Shown here: positions 24,542 through 32,002 of the stretch, in pieces
Numbering within the stretch: the first letter of the stretch is position 1
Layout of the letters: the number at the start of each line of letters is the position of its first letter
Assembly (NCBI GenBank): GCA_000717735.1
Contig: JOBE01000033.1
Span: forward strand, 18,817-82,816
Length of the DNA: 64,000 bases
Direction of reading: 5' to 3'
Source: Streptomyces griseoluteus
Lineage (GTDB): Bacteria; Actinomycetota; Actinomycetes; Streptomycetales; Streptomycetaceae
Program-made: the position numbers and the translations under genes
Notes under the pieces: model-generated
Databases searched by the model: none
The model's input: only the letters and a program-made list of their open reading frames with translations
What the model was told of the DNA's origin: nothing

Positions 24542-25322
24542 GATCGGGACGCTTGGCCTCGACGTGGTCGCCGGAGCTCTCGCCCCGCAGCCGGCGCCCG
24601 ATCCAGGGCACCAGATACTCCCGCGCCCACTGGATGTCGTCGCGGCGCACCTCCAGGGTGCCGCGCGGGGGAACCGGCGGCCAGGCCTGGTCCGGGTCTG
24701 CGGGCACCGGCAGGCCGAGGACCTGGGCGGCGCGCAGGGCCACCCGGGTGTGTCCCTCGGCCGAGAGGTGCAGCCTGTCGTCGTCCCAGGCGCGCCGGTC
24801 CTGCACGGACTTCAGGGACCACAGGTCGAGGACCGGGCAGTCGTAGCGGTCCGCGATGGCCCGGACGTGGGCGGTGTAGGTGGCGATCTTGCCCCGGAGG
24901 TGCCGGAGCACGGGGACGTCACGGGTGTCGAAGCCGGTGGTCACCATGACGGTGCCGACGGCGGAGGTCAGTTCGGCGACGGCGCGCTCGAAGCGCTCGG
25001 CCACGTCGTCGGGGTCCGAGCCGGGGCGGATGATGTCGTTGCCGCCGGCACAGAAGGTCACCAGGTCGGGGGCGAGTTCCTTCGCCCGGGGGACCTGTTC
25101 CGCCACGATCTGGTCGAGGAGGCGCCCGCGTACGGCCAGGTTGGCGTAGCGGAAGGCGTCGTGCTCCGGCAGCTGGTCGGCGAGGAGGACCGCGAAACGG
25201 TCCGCCCAGCCGACGTACGTCCCGTCGGGTCCGGGGTCTCCGACGCCTTCGGTGAAGCTGTCACCGATCGCCGCGTACGACCCGAATGCGTTCTTGTCTC
25301 TTGATCTCGAATCGTCTGCCAC
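24528..25322 (-). CDS. SGNH/GDSL hydrolase (lipase/esterase family)
   Basis: A 264-residue SGNH hydrolase without a signal peptide. Block I is AAIGDSFTEGVGD with the nucleophile Ser, block III is CAGGNDI with Asn, and the C-terminal block V is DRLHLSAEGHTRVA with the Asp-His dyad. Many actinobacterial relatives are esterases or deacylases of unknown substrate. The start is GTG 25322. The 3' end overlaps STM4011 by 14 bp in the convergent sense. Confidence 0.93.
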   Translation of the reverse strand: MADDSRSRDKNAFGSYAAIGDSFTEGVGDPGPDGTYVGWADRFAVLLADQLPEHDAFRYANLAVRGRLLDQIVAEQVPRAKELAPDLVTFCAGGNDIIRPGSDPDDVAERFERAVAELTSAVGTVMVTTGFDTRDVPVLRHLRGKIATYTAHVRAIADRYDCPVLDLWSLKSVQDRRAWDDDRLHLSAEGHTRVALRAAQVLGLPVPADPDQAWPPVPPRGTLEVRRDDIQWAREYLVPWIGRRLRGESSGDHVEAKRPDLMPL

Positions 25323-25446
25323 GGGAGCACATCCTTCCCTTTCGGATGTGACCTACGCGACCGTAAGGAGGGGTTGACGACGGGTGACATATGCCACCGA
25401 TAAAGAATTTGCCAAGCCGGAATAGAAGGGGGACGGGAACACGCCG

Positions 25447-25474
25447 GTGGCCCGGCACAGGAGTGCCGGGCCAC
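25447..25474 (-). terminator. Perfect 12-bp hairpin terminator of the M23 peptidase gene
   Basis: GTGGCCCGGCAC (25447-25458) pairs perfectly with GTGCCGGGCCAC (25463-25474) around a 4-nt loop, about 40 bp after the peptidase stop on the minus strand. Confidence 0.85.
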
Positions 25475-25516
25475 ACGGGAGTTGACGCGTGCGCGCGCCG
25501 GAAGGACCTGCCGGTG

Positions 25517-26509
25517 TCAGATGGAGACGCCGTGCTGGCGCAGGTAGCCCAGCGGGTCGATGTCCGAGCCGTAGCTCGGCGAGGTGCGGATCTCGAAGTG
25601 CAGGTGCGGGCCGGTGGAGTTGCCGGTCGAACCGGAGAGGCCGATCTGCTGTCCACCGGTCACGGCCTGGCCGGCCGAGACGGCGAGGGAGGAGAGGTGG
25701 GCGTACTGGGAGTAGTTGCCGTCGGCGTGCTGGATGACGACCTCGTTGCCGTAGGCGCCGCTCCAGCCGGCCGAGACGACCGTGCCGGCGCCGACGGCGC
25801 GGACGGTGGTGCCGGAGGAGGCGATGAAGTCGGCACCGGTGTGGTAGCCGGAGGACCACATGGAGCCGGAGGCGCGGTACGGGGTGGAGACGCCGCCGCC
25901 GACCGGGGCGACCCAGCCGGAGGAGGTCGAGACACTGGAGGAGCCGGTGGACTGCTCGGCGGCGGGGGCCGAGGACTCCGTGGTGGCGGCGGGGGCGGCG
26001 GGACGCTCGCTGCCACGGGAGGCGCGCGGGGTGTCGCCGTTCTTGGCGGAGGACCCGGCGGAGCTCTTCTGGGTGCTCTTCGGGGCGGCGGCCTTGGGCG
26101 CGGCGCTCTTCGGGGCGGCAGCGGTGCTCTTGGCGCCGAGCGTGAGCTTCATGCCGGGCAGGATGAGCGAGGGGTCCTCGCCGACGACCTGGCGGTTGTC
26201 GGCGTACAGCTTCTGCCAGCCGCCGGTGAGGTCGTGCTCGGCGGCGATCTTCGACAGGTAGTCGCCGGGCACGACGGAGTACGTCTTCGGCGCGGCCTTC
26301 ACGGCGGCGGGCGCGGCCTGGACGGCGGCGGGGGCCGCGACCTGGGCGGCGGCGGTGACGGCCTGACCGGGGACGGCGGCCGGGGCGGCGTGGGCCCCGG
26401 TGGCACCGAGGAGCGGGAGGGCGACGACGGCGCCTCCCGTACCGGCGGCGGCGATTCCGCGGGTCAGACGGTTGGACGTGATGCGGCGGTGCTTACCCTT
26501 CGCGGGCAT
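25517..26509 (-). CDS. Secreted LysM-M23 peptidoglycan endopeptidase
   Basis: A 330-residue exported cell-wall hydrolase. It has a signal peptide with a basic N-region, a hydrophobic core and cleavage near AHAAP. A LysM domain (TYSVVPGDYLSKIAAEHDLTGGWQKLYADN) at about residues 75-125 is followed by a low-complexity Ala/Ser/Lys/Pro linker and a C-terminal M23 lysostaphin-type domain. That domain has GYHTGADFIAS (His and Asp zinc ligands) and GPHLHFEIR (HxH). It cleaves peptide cross-links. Upstream is an apparent c-di-AMP riboswitch, as for other Streptomyces wall hydrolases. Confidence 0.95.
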   Translation of the reverse strand: MPAKGKHRRITSNRLTRGIAAAGTGGAVVALPLLGATGAHAAPAAVPGQAVTAAAQVAAPAAVQAAPAAVKAAPKTYSVVPGDYLSKIAAEHDLTGGWQKLYADNRQVVGEDPSLILPGMKLTLGAKSTAAAPKSAAPKAAAPKSTQKSSAGSSAKNGDTPRASRGSERPAAPAATTESSAPAAEQSTGSSSVSTSSGWVAPVGGGVSTPYRASGSMWSSGYHTGADFIASSGTTVRAVGAGTVVSAGWSGAYGNEVVIQHADGNYSQYAHLSSLAVSAGQAVTGGQQIGLSGSTGNSTGPHLHFEIRTSPSYGSDIDPLGYLRQHGVSI

Positions 26510-26525
26510 GGCGAATTCCTCTCCG

Positions 26526-26690
26526 GCGCCTGCGAGGTGAGCTGTCGGGTTCGGACTGGAGATGCCCGGCCGCGTTCTCACGCGGCTTCACCCCGAGCCG
26601 TCCTGCGTCGCGGGACCGGCGTACTTCCTTGGGTCCCCCGCTCCTGCCACGCATGGGATGAGTGGAATTCCGGACGGTGGCAGGATTCGG
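26526..26690 (-). ncRNA. c-di-AMP riboswitch (ydaO/yuaA-like) upstream of the M23 peptidase
   Basis: On the minus strand, just before the peptidase ribosome site, the leader has GGAGCGGGGGACCCAAGG, then TCGGGGTGAAGCCGCG and CCGAACCCGACAGCTCACC followed by TCGCAGGCG. From memory these match the conserved blocks of the ydaO/yuaA class: the GGGGGACCCA loop, the GGGGUGAA turn and the CCGAACCCGACAGCU pseudoknot strand. The class controls wall hydrolases in actinobacteria, usually turning expression off with ligand. Exact ends are approximate. Confidence 0.85.
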
Positions 26691-27063
26691 CGGTCCGACC
26701 GGATTGACGGTGACGCTAGACGAGCGGGGTCGGCACGAACAAGCCACTGATTTCCATCGGCTTTCCCCGCCCCGGCTTTCGCCCCGAATTACGGTCACCC
26801 TCCGTGGATGACGGTCCTTCGATTTCCCTTTTGCGCACGGCAATTGCTCCGGGCCTCCGGCCACGATCCGTCACCTTTATGACCCTGCTCACGCGCCCGG
26901 ACCCATCTCACCTGTAATCAGGGCGCGTTATACGCAAGGCCTCAATACGGACAGATCACCCATTCCCGTCCAGGGGGGTGCGCCGCCGCCGTCCCGCCTG
27001 GATGATTGCCCCTGGAACCGATCTCACGTCGGGACACCCGAACGTCGACCACCAGGAGCATCC
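26691..27063. promoter_or_regulatory. Divergent intergenic region between peptidase riboswitch and phosphatase gene
   Basis: About 370 bp without a gene, relatively AT-rich in parts (26850-26960). It should hold the minus-strand promoter of the riboswitch transcript and the plus-strand promoter of the phosphatase. The phosphatase ribosome site AGGAG lies at 27055-27059. No clear operator was seen. Confidence 0.4.
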
Positions 27064-27876
27064 GTGACGCAGCAGCTGCCGCCCGTCGAACTGACCGAAC
27101 CCGAGCTGGCCGAGGTCCGCAACTTCCGGGACGTGGGCGGCCTGCCGACGAGGGACGGGCGCGCCGTGCACCCCGGACGCCTCTTCCGCAGCGGCCACCT
27201 CGCCCACGCGACCGAGACGGACGTCGCCTTCCTCGACTCGCTGGGACTGCACACCGTCTTCGACTTCCGGAACGTGGCCGACCGCAAGATCGAGGGCCCC
27301 GACGTCGAGCTGCCCGGCGTGCGGAACGTGAACGTACCGCTCAACGATCCGGCCGACGGCAAGGAGTTCTGGAAGCTGGTCCGCGACGGCGACATCGAGC
27401 AGCTGCGGGAGATCCTCGGCGACGGCAAGGCCGCCGCCCGAATGTCCGACTCGTACCGGAAGATGGTGATCGAGCGGACCGCGGAGCACAGCCGGATCCT
27501 GCACTCCATGGCGGAGGACAGCCTCCCCGCCCTGATGCACTGCGCGGCCGGCAAGGACCGCGCCGGGCTCTCCATAGCGATCACCCTGCTCGCCCTCGGG
27601 GTCGAGCGGGAGGCGATCGAGGCCGACTACGTGAAGTCGAACGACCCGCACCGCCGCTACAAGGTGCGCCGCAGCTCCACCGCACCGGACGCGATGTCGC
27701 CCGAGGTGATGGAGCTGCTGAGCCCGCTCTTCGACGCGCGGGTCGAGTACCTGCGGGGCGCCTTCGAGACGATCGAGGCGACCTGGGGCTCGGTGGACAC
27801 CTACCTCACGGAGGGCCTGAAGCTGGCCCCCGAGACCCTTGAGCGCCTCCGGGAGCGCCTGCTCACCGAGGTGTGA
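27064..27876 (+). CDS. Tyrosine/dual-specificity protein phosphatase (PtpB-like)
   Basis: A 270-residue phosphatase. The catalytic P-loop is HCAAGKDRAG, a CX5R loop with the Lys-Asp pair typical of the M. tuberculosis PtpB family and atypical dual-specificity/lipid phosphatases. RNFRDVGGLPTRDGR near residues 19-33 and RLFRSGHL are family N-terminal signatures. GTG 27064 follows AGGAG. A single gene. Substrates could be phosphotyrosine proteins or phosphoinositides. Confidence 0.92.
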   Translation: MTQQLPPVELTEPELAEVRNFRDVGGLPTRDGRAVHPGRLFRSGHLAHATETDVAFLDSLGLHTVFDFRNVADRKIEGPDVELPGVRNVNVPLNDPADGKEFWKLVRDGDIEQLREILGDGKAAARMSDSYRKMVIERTAEHSRILHSMAEDSLPALMHCAAGKDRAGLSIAITLLALGVEREAIEADYVKSNDPHRRYKVRRSSTAPDAMSPEVMELLSPLFDARVEYLRGAFETIEATWGSVDTYLTEGLKLAPETLERLRERLLTEV

Positions 27877-27943
27877 GCGGGCCGCCTGCCGGGCCGGGTG
27901 CCCCTACGGCTCCACCCGGCCGCCCCGGCTCCCCCCGCGCGCC

Positions 27944-28117
27944 CTACTGGTTCTGCCCGCCCAGCATAAAAAGCAGGTAGAGGAAGCCGGCGAAGAGGTG
28001 ACCGGCGACCAGGTAGGCGAACAGCCGGAGCACCAACCCCCTGGGGAACTTGCCCTCCCCGCGCTCCTCACCGGTGCCCGGTCGCGACTTGTCGGGCATC
28101 TTAGACATCTCAGGCAT
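27944..28117 (-). CDS. Small membrane protein, DUF6126-like
   Basis: A 57-residue protein with a charged N-terminal half (KMPDKSRPGTGEERGEGKFPRG) and one C-terminal transmembrane helix (LVLRLFAYLVAGHLFAGFLY), ending LFMLGGQNQ. Size, topology and position directly after an XRE-cupin regulator match what I recall of DUF6126. AGGAT lies upstream of the ATG. Probably cotranscribed with the regulator (35-bp gap) and possibly its membrane effector. Confidence 0.75.
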   Translation of the reverse strand: MPEMSKMPDKSRPGTGEERGEGKFPRGLVLRLFAYLVAGHLFAGFLYLLFMLGGQNQ

Positions 28118-28152
28118 ATCGATCCTTTCGAGGGAATGCAGGGCCACGGGGC

Positions 28153-28782
28153 TCAGCGCCGGTGCGGGGTCCCGTCGCCGAGGCACAGCTCGGCCGCGGG
28201 ACTCTGCATCAGGGTGTGCACGAACAGCAGCTCCGCCCCGCCCGGGGTGGCGGCGCCGATCCGGTGCGGGGTGAGCGAGTCGAAGTGCGCGCTGTCGCCG
28301 GGGTCGAGGACATGGACGGCCTCGCCGAGCGCGAGCCGCACCCGGCCCTCGAGCACGTGGATCCACTCCTCTCCCGGGTGGACGCGCACGATGTCGGCCC
28401 GGGTGGCGTGCGGTACGTGGACCCGCAGGCACTGGAGGGCGCGCCCGGCGCCGCCCACCTGGCGGTAGATCCAGCCGTCGGCCTCGACGGGTTCGGAGCG
28501 GCCGGTCCGGACGACGGGGTCGCGCTCGGGGAGCGCCTCACCGAGCAGCTCGGAGACCGTCGTACCGTAGACGCGGGCGAGGCCGAGCAGCATCGGCAGC
28601 GAGGGCTGCCGGTTCCCGGTCTCCAGTCGCGACAGATGGGCCGGCGAGAGGCCGGCGCGCTGGGCCGCCGCCTCCAGGGTGAGTCCCCTCCGCCGGCGCA
28701 GGGCCCGCAGCTGCGGGGCGACGTCGGGCGGGTCGGCGGGGGTGGCAGGGTCCGGGGAGGTGTCCCCGGGGACGTGGTCCAT
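28153..28782 (-). CDS. XRE-family regulator with C-terminal cupin domain
   Basis: A 209-residue regulator. The N-terminal helix-turn-helix is LRALRRRRGLTLEAAAQRAGLSPAHLSRLETGNRQPSLPML. The C-terminal cupin is HPGEEWIHVLEGRVRLALG and DPGDSAHFDSLTPHRIGA. The architecture matches PuuR/SutR-type regulators that sense small metabolites in the cupin. A 33-bp perfect palindrome starts 21 bp upstream of its start and is the likely operator. Operon with the small DUF6126-like membrane protein. Confidence 0.9.
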   Translation of the reverse strand: MDHVPGDTSPDPATPADPPDVAPQLRALRRRRGLTLEAAAQRAGLSPAHLSRLETGNRQPSLPMLLGLARVYGTTVSELLGEALPERDPVVRTGRSEPVEADGWIYRQVGGAGRALQCLRVHVPHATRADIVRVHPGEEWIHVLEGRVRLALGEAVHVLDPGDSAHFDSLTPHRIGAATPGGAELLFVHTLMQSPAAELCLGDGTPHRR

Positions 28783-28803
28783 GCGTCCATTCCGCCAGCT
28801 TCG

Positions 28804-28836
28804 TGCCTCTGAGGCAAGTTTCTTGCCTCAGAGGCA
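28804..28836. promoter_or_regulatory. 33-bp perfect nested palindrome upstream of the XRE-cupin gene
   Basis: TGCCTCTGAGGCAAG (28804-28818), a 3-base spacer, then CTTGCCTCAGAGGCA (28822-28836): perfect 15-bp arms. Each arm contains its own palindrome, GCCTCTGAGGC or GCCTCAGAGGC, giving two adjacent operator-like sites. It lies between the hopanoid operon end and the regulator start, so it may act as an operator for the regulator, a terminator for the operon, or both. Confidence 0.85.
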
Positions 28837-28856
28837 AAAGCCGTCGAAAGCGAGCG

Positions 28857-30290
28857 TCAGCGCTGCGCGACCGCCTGCTTGACCAGTGTCCTCCCGAAGT
28901 CCCACATCAGCCCGCCGCCGCCGTGGGCCTCGTCCATGACCGCCGTGAAGGCGGTGACGAACCGGTCCACGTCCGCCTCGTCGATGATCAGCGGCGGGAT
29001 CAGCTTGATCACCTCCAGGTGGTCCCCCGAGACCTGGGTGAGGATCCGGTGCCGCTGGAGCAGCGGCACCACGACCATCTGGGCGAAGAGACCCTTGCGG
29101 GCCGCCTGGAGCATCGTCCAGCGCCCGCGGAGCCCCAGCGAGGACGGCCGGCCGAACTCGATGCCGATCATCAGACCGCGGCCGCGGATCTCGTGAAGGA
29201 GTTCGTACCGGGGCACGAGCTCCTTCAGCCGGCCCGAGAGCAGGTCGCCGATCCGGCGGGCGTGCGCGACCGTCCCCTCGTTCTCCATGACCGACAGGAC
29301 GGCGAGTCCCGCGGTCATGGCCTGGGCGTTCGCGCCGAAGCTCGCCGAGTGGACGAGCACCCGGTCCATCGACGAGTAGACCTTCTTGAAGATCCAGTCC
29401 TTGCCGAGGGTGGCACCGACCGGCACGTACCCGCCGGAGAGCGCCTTGGCGACGCAGACCAGGTCCGGTTCGACCCCCTCCTCGTGCTGGTACGCGTAGA
29501 AGTCGCCGGTCCTGCCGAGGCCGGTCTGCACCTCGTCGGCGATCAGCAGCGCCCCGTGCCGGTGCAGCAGCTCCTGGGCGGCGCGCAGGAAGCCCGGCGG
29601 GGACTCGTGGACCCCCTTGCCCTGGATGGGTTCGACGACGAAGGCGGCCACGTCGCCCCTGCGCAGCTCCCGCTCCAGGGCGTCGAGGTCGCCGAGTTCG
29701 ATCGCCGTGTCGGGCAGCAGCGGGGCGAAGCCGTCCCGGAAGCCCTTCTCGCCGTTGACGGAGAGGGAGCCGGTGGTCAGGCCGTGGAACGCGTGGGAGC
29801 AGTAGAGGACCCTGGGCCGCCCGGTGGCGTACCGGGCGAACTTGAGGGCGGTCTCCACGGCCTCCGTGCCGCTGTTGCCGAAGAAGACCCGGTCGAGGTG
29901 CGGGCTGTGGGCGAGGAGCCGCTCGGCGAGGAGTCCGGGCAGTGGCTGGCAGTCGAAGCGGGTGAGGTCGGCGAGCTGGGCGTCCAGGACGTCGTGGAGG
30001 GCCTTGCGGACGACGGGGTGGTGCCGTCCGAGGCCCATCACGCCGAAGCCGGCGAGCATGTCGAGGTGGTCGACGCCGTCGGCGTCCCAGAAGTGGGCGC
30101 CCTCGGCCCGCTCGTACACCTTGTCGAAGCCGATGGTGTGGAGCATCCGCGGCAGCTGGTGGTTGAGGTACTTGGCGTGCAGCTCGTACCGCTCGCCGCC
30201 GCGCTCGGCGAGCAGCGCCCGCAGGTCGAACCCGCCCTTCACGGGACGCTCGTCCTCGCCCTTCACGAGAGGCTCGTCCTCACCCTTCAC
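28857..30290 (-). CDS. hpnO: Class III aminotransferase of the hopanoid cluster (HpnO-like)
   Basis: A 477-residue PLP enzyme, fold type I, class III. It has GNSGTEAVETALKFAR, the PLP-ring Asp segment LIADEVQTGLGRTG and the Schiff-base Lys in VCVAKALSGGY. In hopanoid operons this gene is proposed to aminate ribosylhopane to aminobacteriohopanetriol. The N-terminus contains VKGEDE repeats from a 24-bp tandem duplication, giving three possible GTG starts; the longest is given. Starts 7 bp after hpnH; last gene of the operon. Confidence 0.9.
   Translation of the reverse strand: MKGEDEPLVKGEDERPVKGGFDLRALLAERGGERYELHAKYLNHQLPRMLHTIGFDKVYERAEGAHFWDADGVDHLDMLAGFGVMGLGRHHPVVRKALHDVLDAQLADLTRFDCQPLPGLLAERLLAHSPHLDRVFFGNSGTEAVETALKFARYATGRPRVLYCSHAFHGLTTGSLSVNGEKGFRDGFAPLLPDTAIELGDLDALERELRRGDVAAFVVEPIQGKGVHESPPGFLRAAQELLHRHGALLIADEVQTGLGRTGDFYAYQHEEGVEPDLVCVAKALSGGYVPVGATLGKDWIFKKVYSSMDRVLVHSASFGANAQAMTAGLAVLSVMENEGTVAHARRIGDLLSGRLKELVPRYELLHEIRGRGLMIGIEFGRPSSLGLRGRWTMLQAARKGLFAQMVVVPLLQRHRILTQVSGDHLEVIKLIPPLIIDEADVDRFVTAFTAVMDEAHGGGGLMWDFGRTLVKQAVAQR
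30243..30290 (-). repeat. 24-bp tandem repeat at the hpnO start
   Basis: Two 24-bp near-identical copies (30267-30290, 30243-30266) encode VKGEDEPL and VKGEDERP, with a partial third (VKGGFD). Each begins with an in-frame GTG. Confidence 0.9.
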
Positions 30291-30297
30291 GAGGCAC

Positions 30298-31320
30298 TCA
30301 CCCGTTGTTCCCCGAGACGGTCTCCCTGATCGCGCGCAGGGATTCCTTGAGGGAGCCCATGGTGGCGAGGACGGCGGTGGGCTCGTAGCCGCAGTGCGCC
30401 ATGCAGTTGGCGCAGCGGGGGTCCTTGCCGCGGCCGTACTTGTCCCAGTCGGTGTCCTCGATGAGTTCGCGGTACGTGGGCACGTATCCGTCGCTCATCA
30501 GATAGCAGGGGCGCTGCCAGCCGAAGAGCGAGTAGTTCGGAATGGCCCAGGCGGTGCACGGGAAGTCCGCCTTTCCTTCCAGGAAGTCCAGGAAGAGCGG
30601 CGAGTGGTTGAGCCGCCAGCGGCGCCGGTTTCCGCCCGCGAAGGCCTTCTTGAACAGTTCGCGGGTCTGTTCGACGCCGAGGAAGTGCTCCTGGTCGGGG
30701 GCCTTCTCGTACGCGTACGCGGGCGAGATCATCATCTCGTCGACCTGGAGGTCGTCGTTGAGGTAATTGAGCACCTCGATGATGGTCTGCGGGGTGTCGG
30801 TGTTGAAGAAGGTGGAATTGGTGGTGACGCGGAAGCCGCGCCGCTTGGCCTCCTTGATGGCCGCCACCGCCTCGTCGAACACGCCTTCCTTGGCGACGGA
30901 TTCGTCGTGCCGCTCGCGCAGGCCGTCGATGTGCACGGCGAAGGCGAAGTACGGGGACGGGGTGAAGTCCGCCAGCTTCTTGCGGAGCAGCATGGCGTTG
31001 GTGCAGAGGAAGACGTACTTGCGCTTGGCGACCAGCTGGCGCACGATCTCGTCGATCTGAGGGTGCATCAACGGCTCGCCGCCGGCGATGGACACCATGG
31101 GGGCGCCGGACTCCAGGACCGCGCCGACCGCCTGGGCGACCGGCATGCGCTGCTTGAGGACACCCGCCGGGTGCTGGATCTTGCCGCAGCCCTCGCACTT
31201 GAGGTTGCAGGCGAAGAGCGGTTCGAGCTCGACGATCAGCGGGAACTTCTCCCGCTTGCGGAGCTTCTGTTCGAAGAGGTAGGTCCCGACCCGGATGGAC
31301 TGACGGAGCGGCATGGCCAT
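30298..31320 (-). CDS. hpnH: Adenosyl-hopene transferase, radical SAM (HpnH)
   Basis: A 340-residue radical SAM enzyme. The cluster motif is CNLKCEGC (CxxxCxxC) followed by GKIQHP. AGGEPLMHP is the glycine-rich SAM motif. A C-terminal Cys cluster (CYLMSDG, CANCMAHCGYEP) matches HpnH. It joins the 5'-deoxyadenosyl group to diploptene, forming adenosylhopane, the first extended hopanoid. The ATG follows AGGAGGTG. Confidence 0.96.
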   Translation of the reverse strand: MAMPLRQSIRVGTYLFEQKLRKREKFPLIVELEPLFACNLKCEGCGKIQHPAGVLKQRMPVAQAVGAVLESGAPMVSIAGGEPLMHPQIDEIVRQLVAKRKYVFLCTNAMLLRKKLADFTPSPYFAFAVHIDGLRERHDESVAKEGVFDEAVAAIKEAKRRGFRVTTNSTFFNTDTPQTIIEVLNYLNDDLQVDEMMISPAYAYEKAPDQEHFLGVEQTRELFKKAFAGGNRRRWRLNHSPLFLDFLEGKADFPCTAWAIPNYSLFGWQRPCYLMSDGYVPTYRELIEDTDWDKYGRGKDPRCANCMAHCGYEPTAVLATMGSLKESLRAIRETVSGNNG

Positions 31321-31327
31321 AACTCGT

Positions 31328-32002
31328 TCACCTCCTGGGGAGCAGCAAAGAACGGTGCCATTCGAAGAATGCGGGAAGGACGGCACGAAGAACACGGAAG
31401 GCCGATATTCCCCCGCGTACCGTGCCGATCCGGACCAGTTCATGTTCTGGAGCGTCCACGACCACCCGGACGGCCGCAACCGGGCGGGCATCGGGCCCCG
31501 CGCCGGCGCCCGGGAGGGCTCCCCGGGCCGTACGCAGGGTCGCCGCGGACTCCATGTCGACGGCGATCGCCCCGGTGGCCCGCAGGGCGGCCCGCTCGGG
31601 GCCGCGCACCACGTGGTCGGAGCCGGTCAGCGGCCCGGTGTGGACGGCCCGCCCCGGCACCGCCTTGACCAGGGCCTTCACCAGGAGCTCGGTGCCGCTG
31701 CAGGAGGTCGTGCCGTCGGGTCCGCGGGTCTCGTCGGCGACGACCAGGTCCCCCGGGTGCATGCCGGGGGCGAGCCCCGCGCAGAAGCCGGAGGCGATGA
31801 CGGCGGCGTCCCGCCACCGCTCCTCCCCGAGCGTCCGGGTGACCGCCCGGCGGGCCCGGTCGGGTCCCATGCCCGTACGGAGCACGGTCACCGCCCCGGG
31901 GGCACCGCCTCGGTCGCCGCTGCGCAGGGCGAGCTGCTCGATGCCGAGCGCGCAGGCGATGAGCAGCGGCGGCGGGGCGGCGGGGTCCGGCTCGCGGCCC
32001 AT
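31328..32002 (-). CDS. hpnG: Hopanoid-associated phosphorylase/nucleosidase (HpnG)
   Basis: A 224-residue nucleoside phosphorylase superfamily protein. Visible elements are LIACALGIEQLALRSG, the TGMGPDRARRAV turn, SGFCAGLAPGMHPGDLVVAD and AIAVDMESAA (the conserved Met-Glu of the ribose site). HpnG removes adenine from adenosylhopane to give ribosylhopane. ATGA overlap with the shc stop shows coupling. Confidence 0.93.
   Translation of the reverse strand: MGREPDPAAPPPLLIACALGIEQLALRSGDRGGAPGAVTVLRTGMGPDRARRAVTRTLGEERWRDAAVIASGFCAGLAPGMHPGDLVVADETRGPDGTTSCSGTELLVKALVKAVPGRAVHTGPLTGSDHVVRGPERAALRATGAIAVDMESAATLRTARGALPGAGAGPDARPVAAVRVVVDAPEHELVRIGTVRGGISAFRVLRAVLPAFFEWHRSLLLPRR

Noticed and set aside
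26562..26750. Short plus-strand ORF in the peptidase leader
   Set aside because: It lies within the riboswitch region and is not protein-like.
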